Assembly (NCBI RefSeq): GCF_002440555.1
Contig: NZ_DJUR01000008.1
Span: 89,019-104,640 of the forward strand
Source of the DNA: Aerococcus sp. UBA6277
Lineage (GTDB): Bacteria > Bacillota > Bacilli > Lactobacillales > Aerococcaceae
DNA length: 15,622 nt
Direction of reading: 5' to 3'
In this document: in pieces, positions 15,605 to 15,622 of the stretch
How positions within the stretch are numbered: position 1 is the stretch's first letter
Layout of the letters: the number at the start of each line of letters is the position of its first letter
Program-made: the position numbers and the translations under genes
The notes under the pieces: generated by a model
Seen by the model: only the letters and a program-made list of their open reading frames with translations
What the model was told of the DNA's origin: nothing
Database searches by the model: none

Positions 15605-15622
15605 ACTACAACGCCATTAAAA

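Overview
The window comes from a low-GC Gram-positive bacterium, most probably a member of the Lactobacillales. The evidence is AT-rich coding sequence, strong AGGAGG-type ribosome binding sites, extended -10 promoters, an FMN riboswitch ahead of a ribD-ribE-ribBA-ribH operon, and a type II-A CRISPR-Cas locus close to the CRISPR1 system of Streptococcus thermophilus. The sequence alone does not fix genus or species.

Layout. Positions 1-69 hold the 3' end of an unidentified gene. A HhH-GPD DNA glycosylase gene follows (154-795, +) and converges on an AT-rich orphan gene on the minus strand (901-1659) whose protein contains an internally duplicated module. About 830 bp without a convincing gene separates this from the CRISPR locus. 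The CRISPR locus fills 2.4-10.3 kb on the plus strand: cas9, tracrRNA in the cas9-cas1 gap, cas1, cas2, a long-form csn2, then 30 repeats with 29 spacers. The cas1-cas2-csn2 reading frames overlap. The leader end of the array lies against csn2 and carries the II-A leader-anchoring motif ATTTGAG. After a 125-bp gap with a good sigma-A promoter come the FMN riboswitch with its terminator and the riboflavin operon. The window ends with a degenerate M24 (Xaa-Pro aminopeptidase-like) gene.

How the parts work together. Cas1, Cas2, Csn2 and Cas9 acquire 30-nt spacers beside the ATTTGAG end of the leader. The array transcript pairs with the tracrRNA anti-repeat to form guides for a compact Cas9 of about 1137 residues. 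The rib operon makes riboflavin from GTP and ribulose 5-phosphate, and is switched off by FMN through early transcription termination.

The most interesting observation is in the cas9-cas1 gap. Sequence upstream of the tracrRNA anti-repeat could fold into a natural single guide, as in the long-form tracrRNA (tracr-L) of S. pyogenes. It has a short pseudo-repeat, a perfect hairpin and an 8-bp stem that engages the anti-repeat. The 9 nt just before the pseudo-repeat match the -10 region of the cas9 promoter, beside a PAM-like TCAAAAA. This suggests autorepression of cas9 by its own tracrRNA. It is a hypothesis based on a short match and should be tested.
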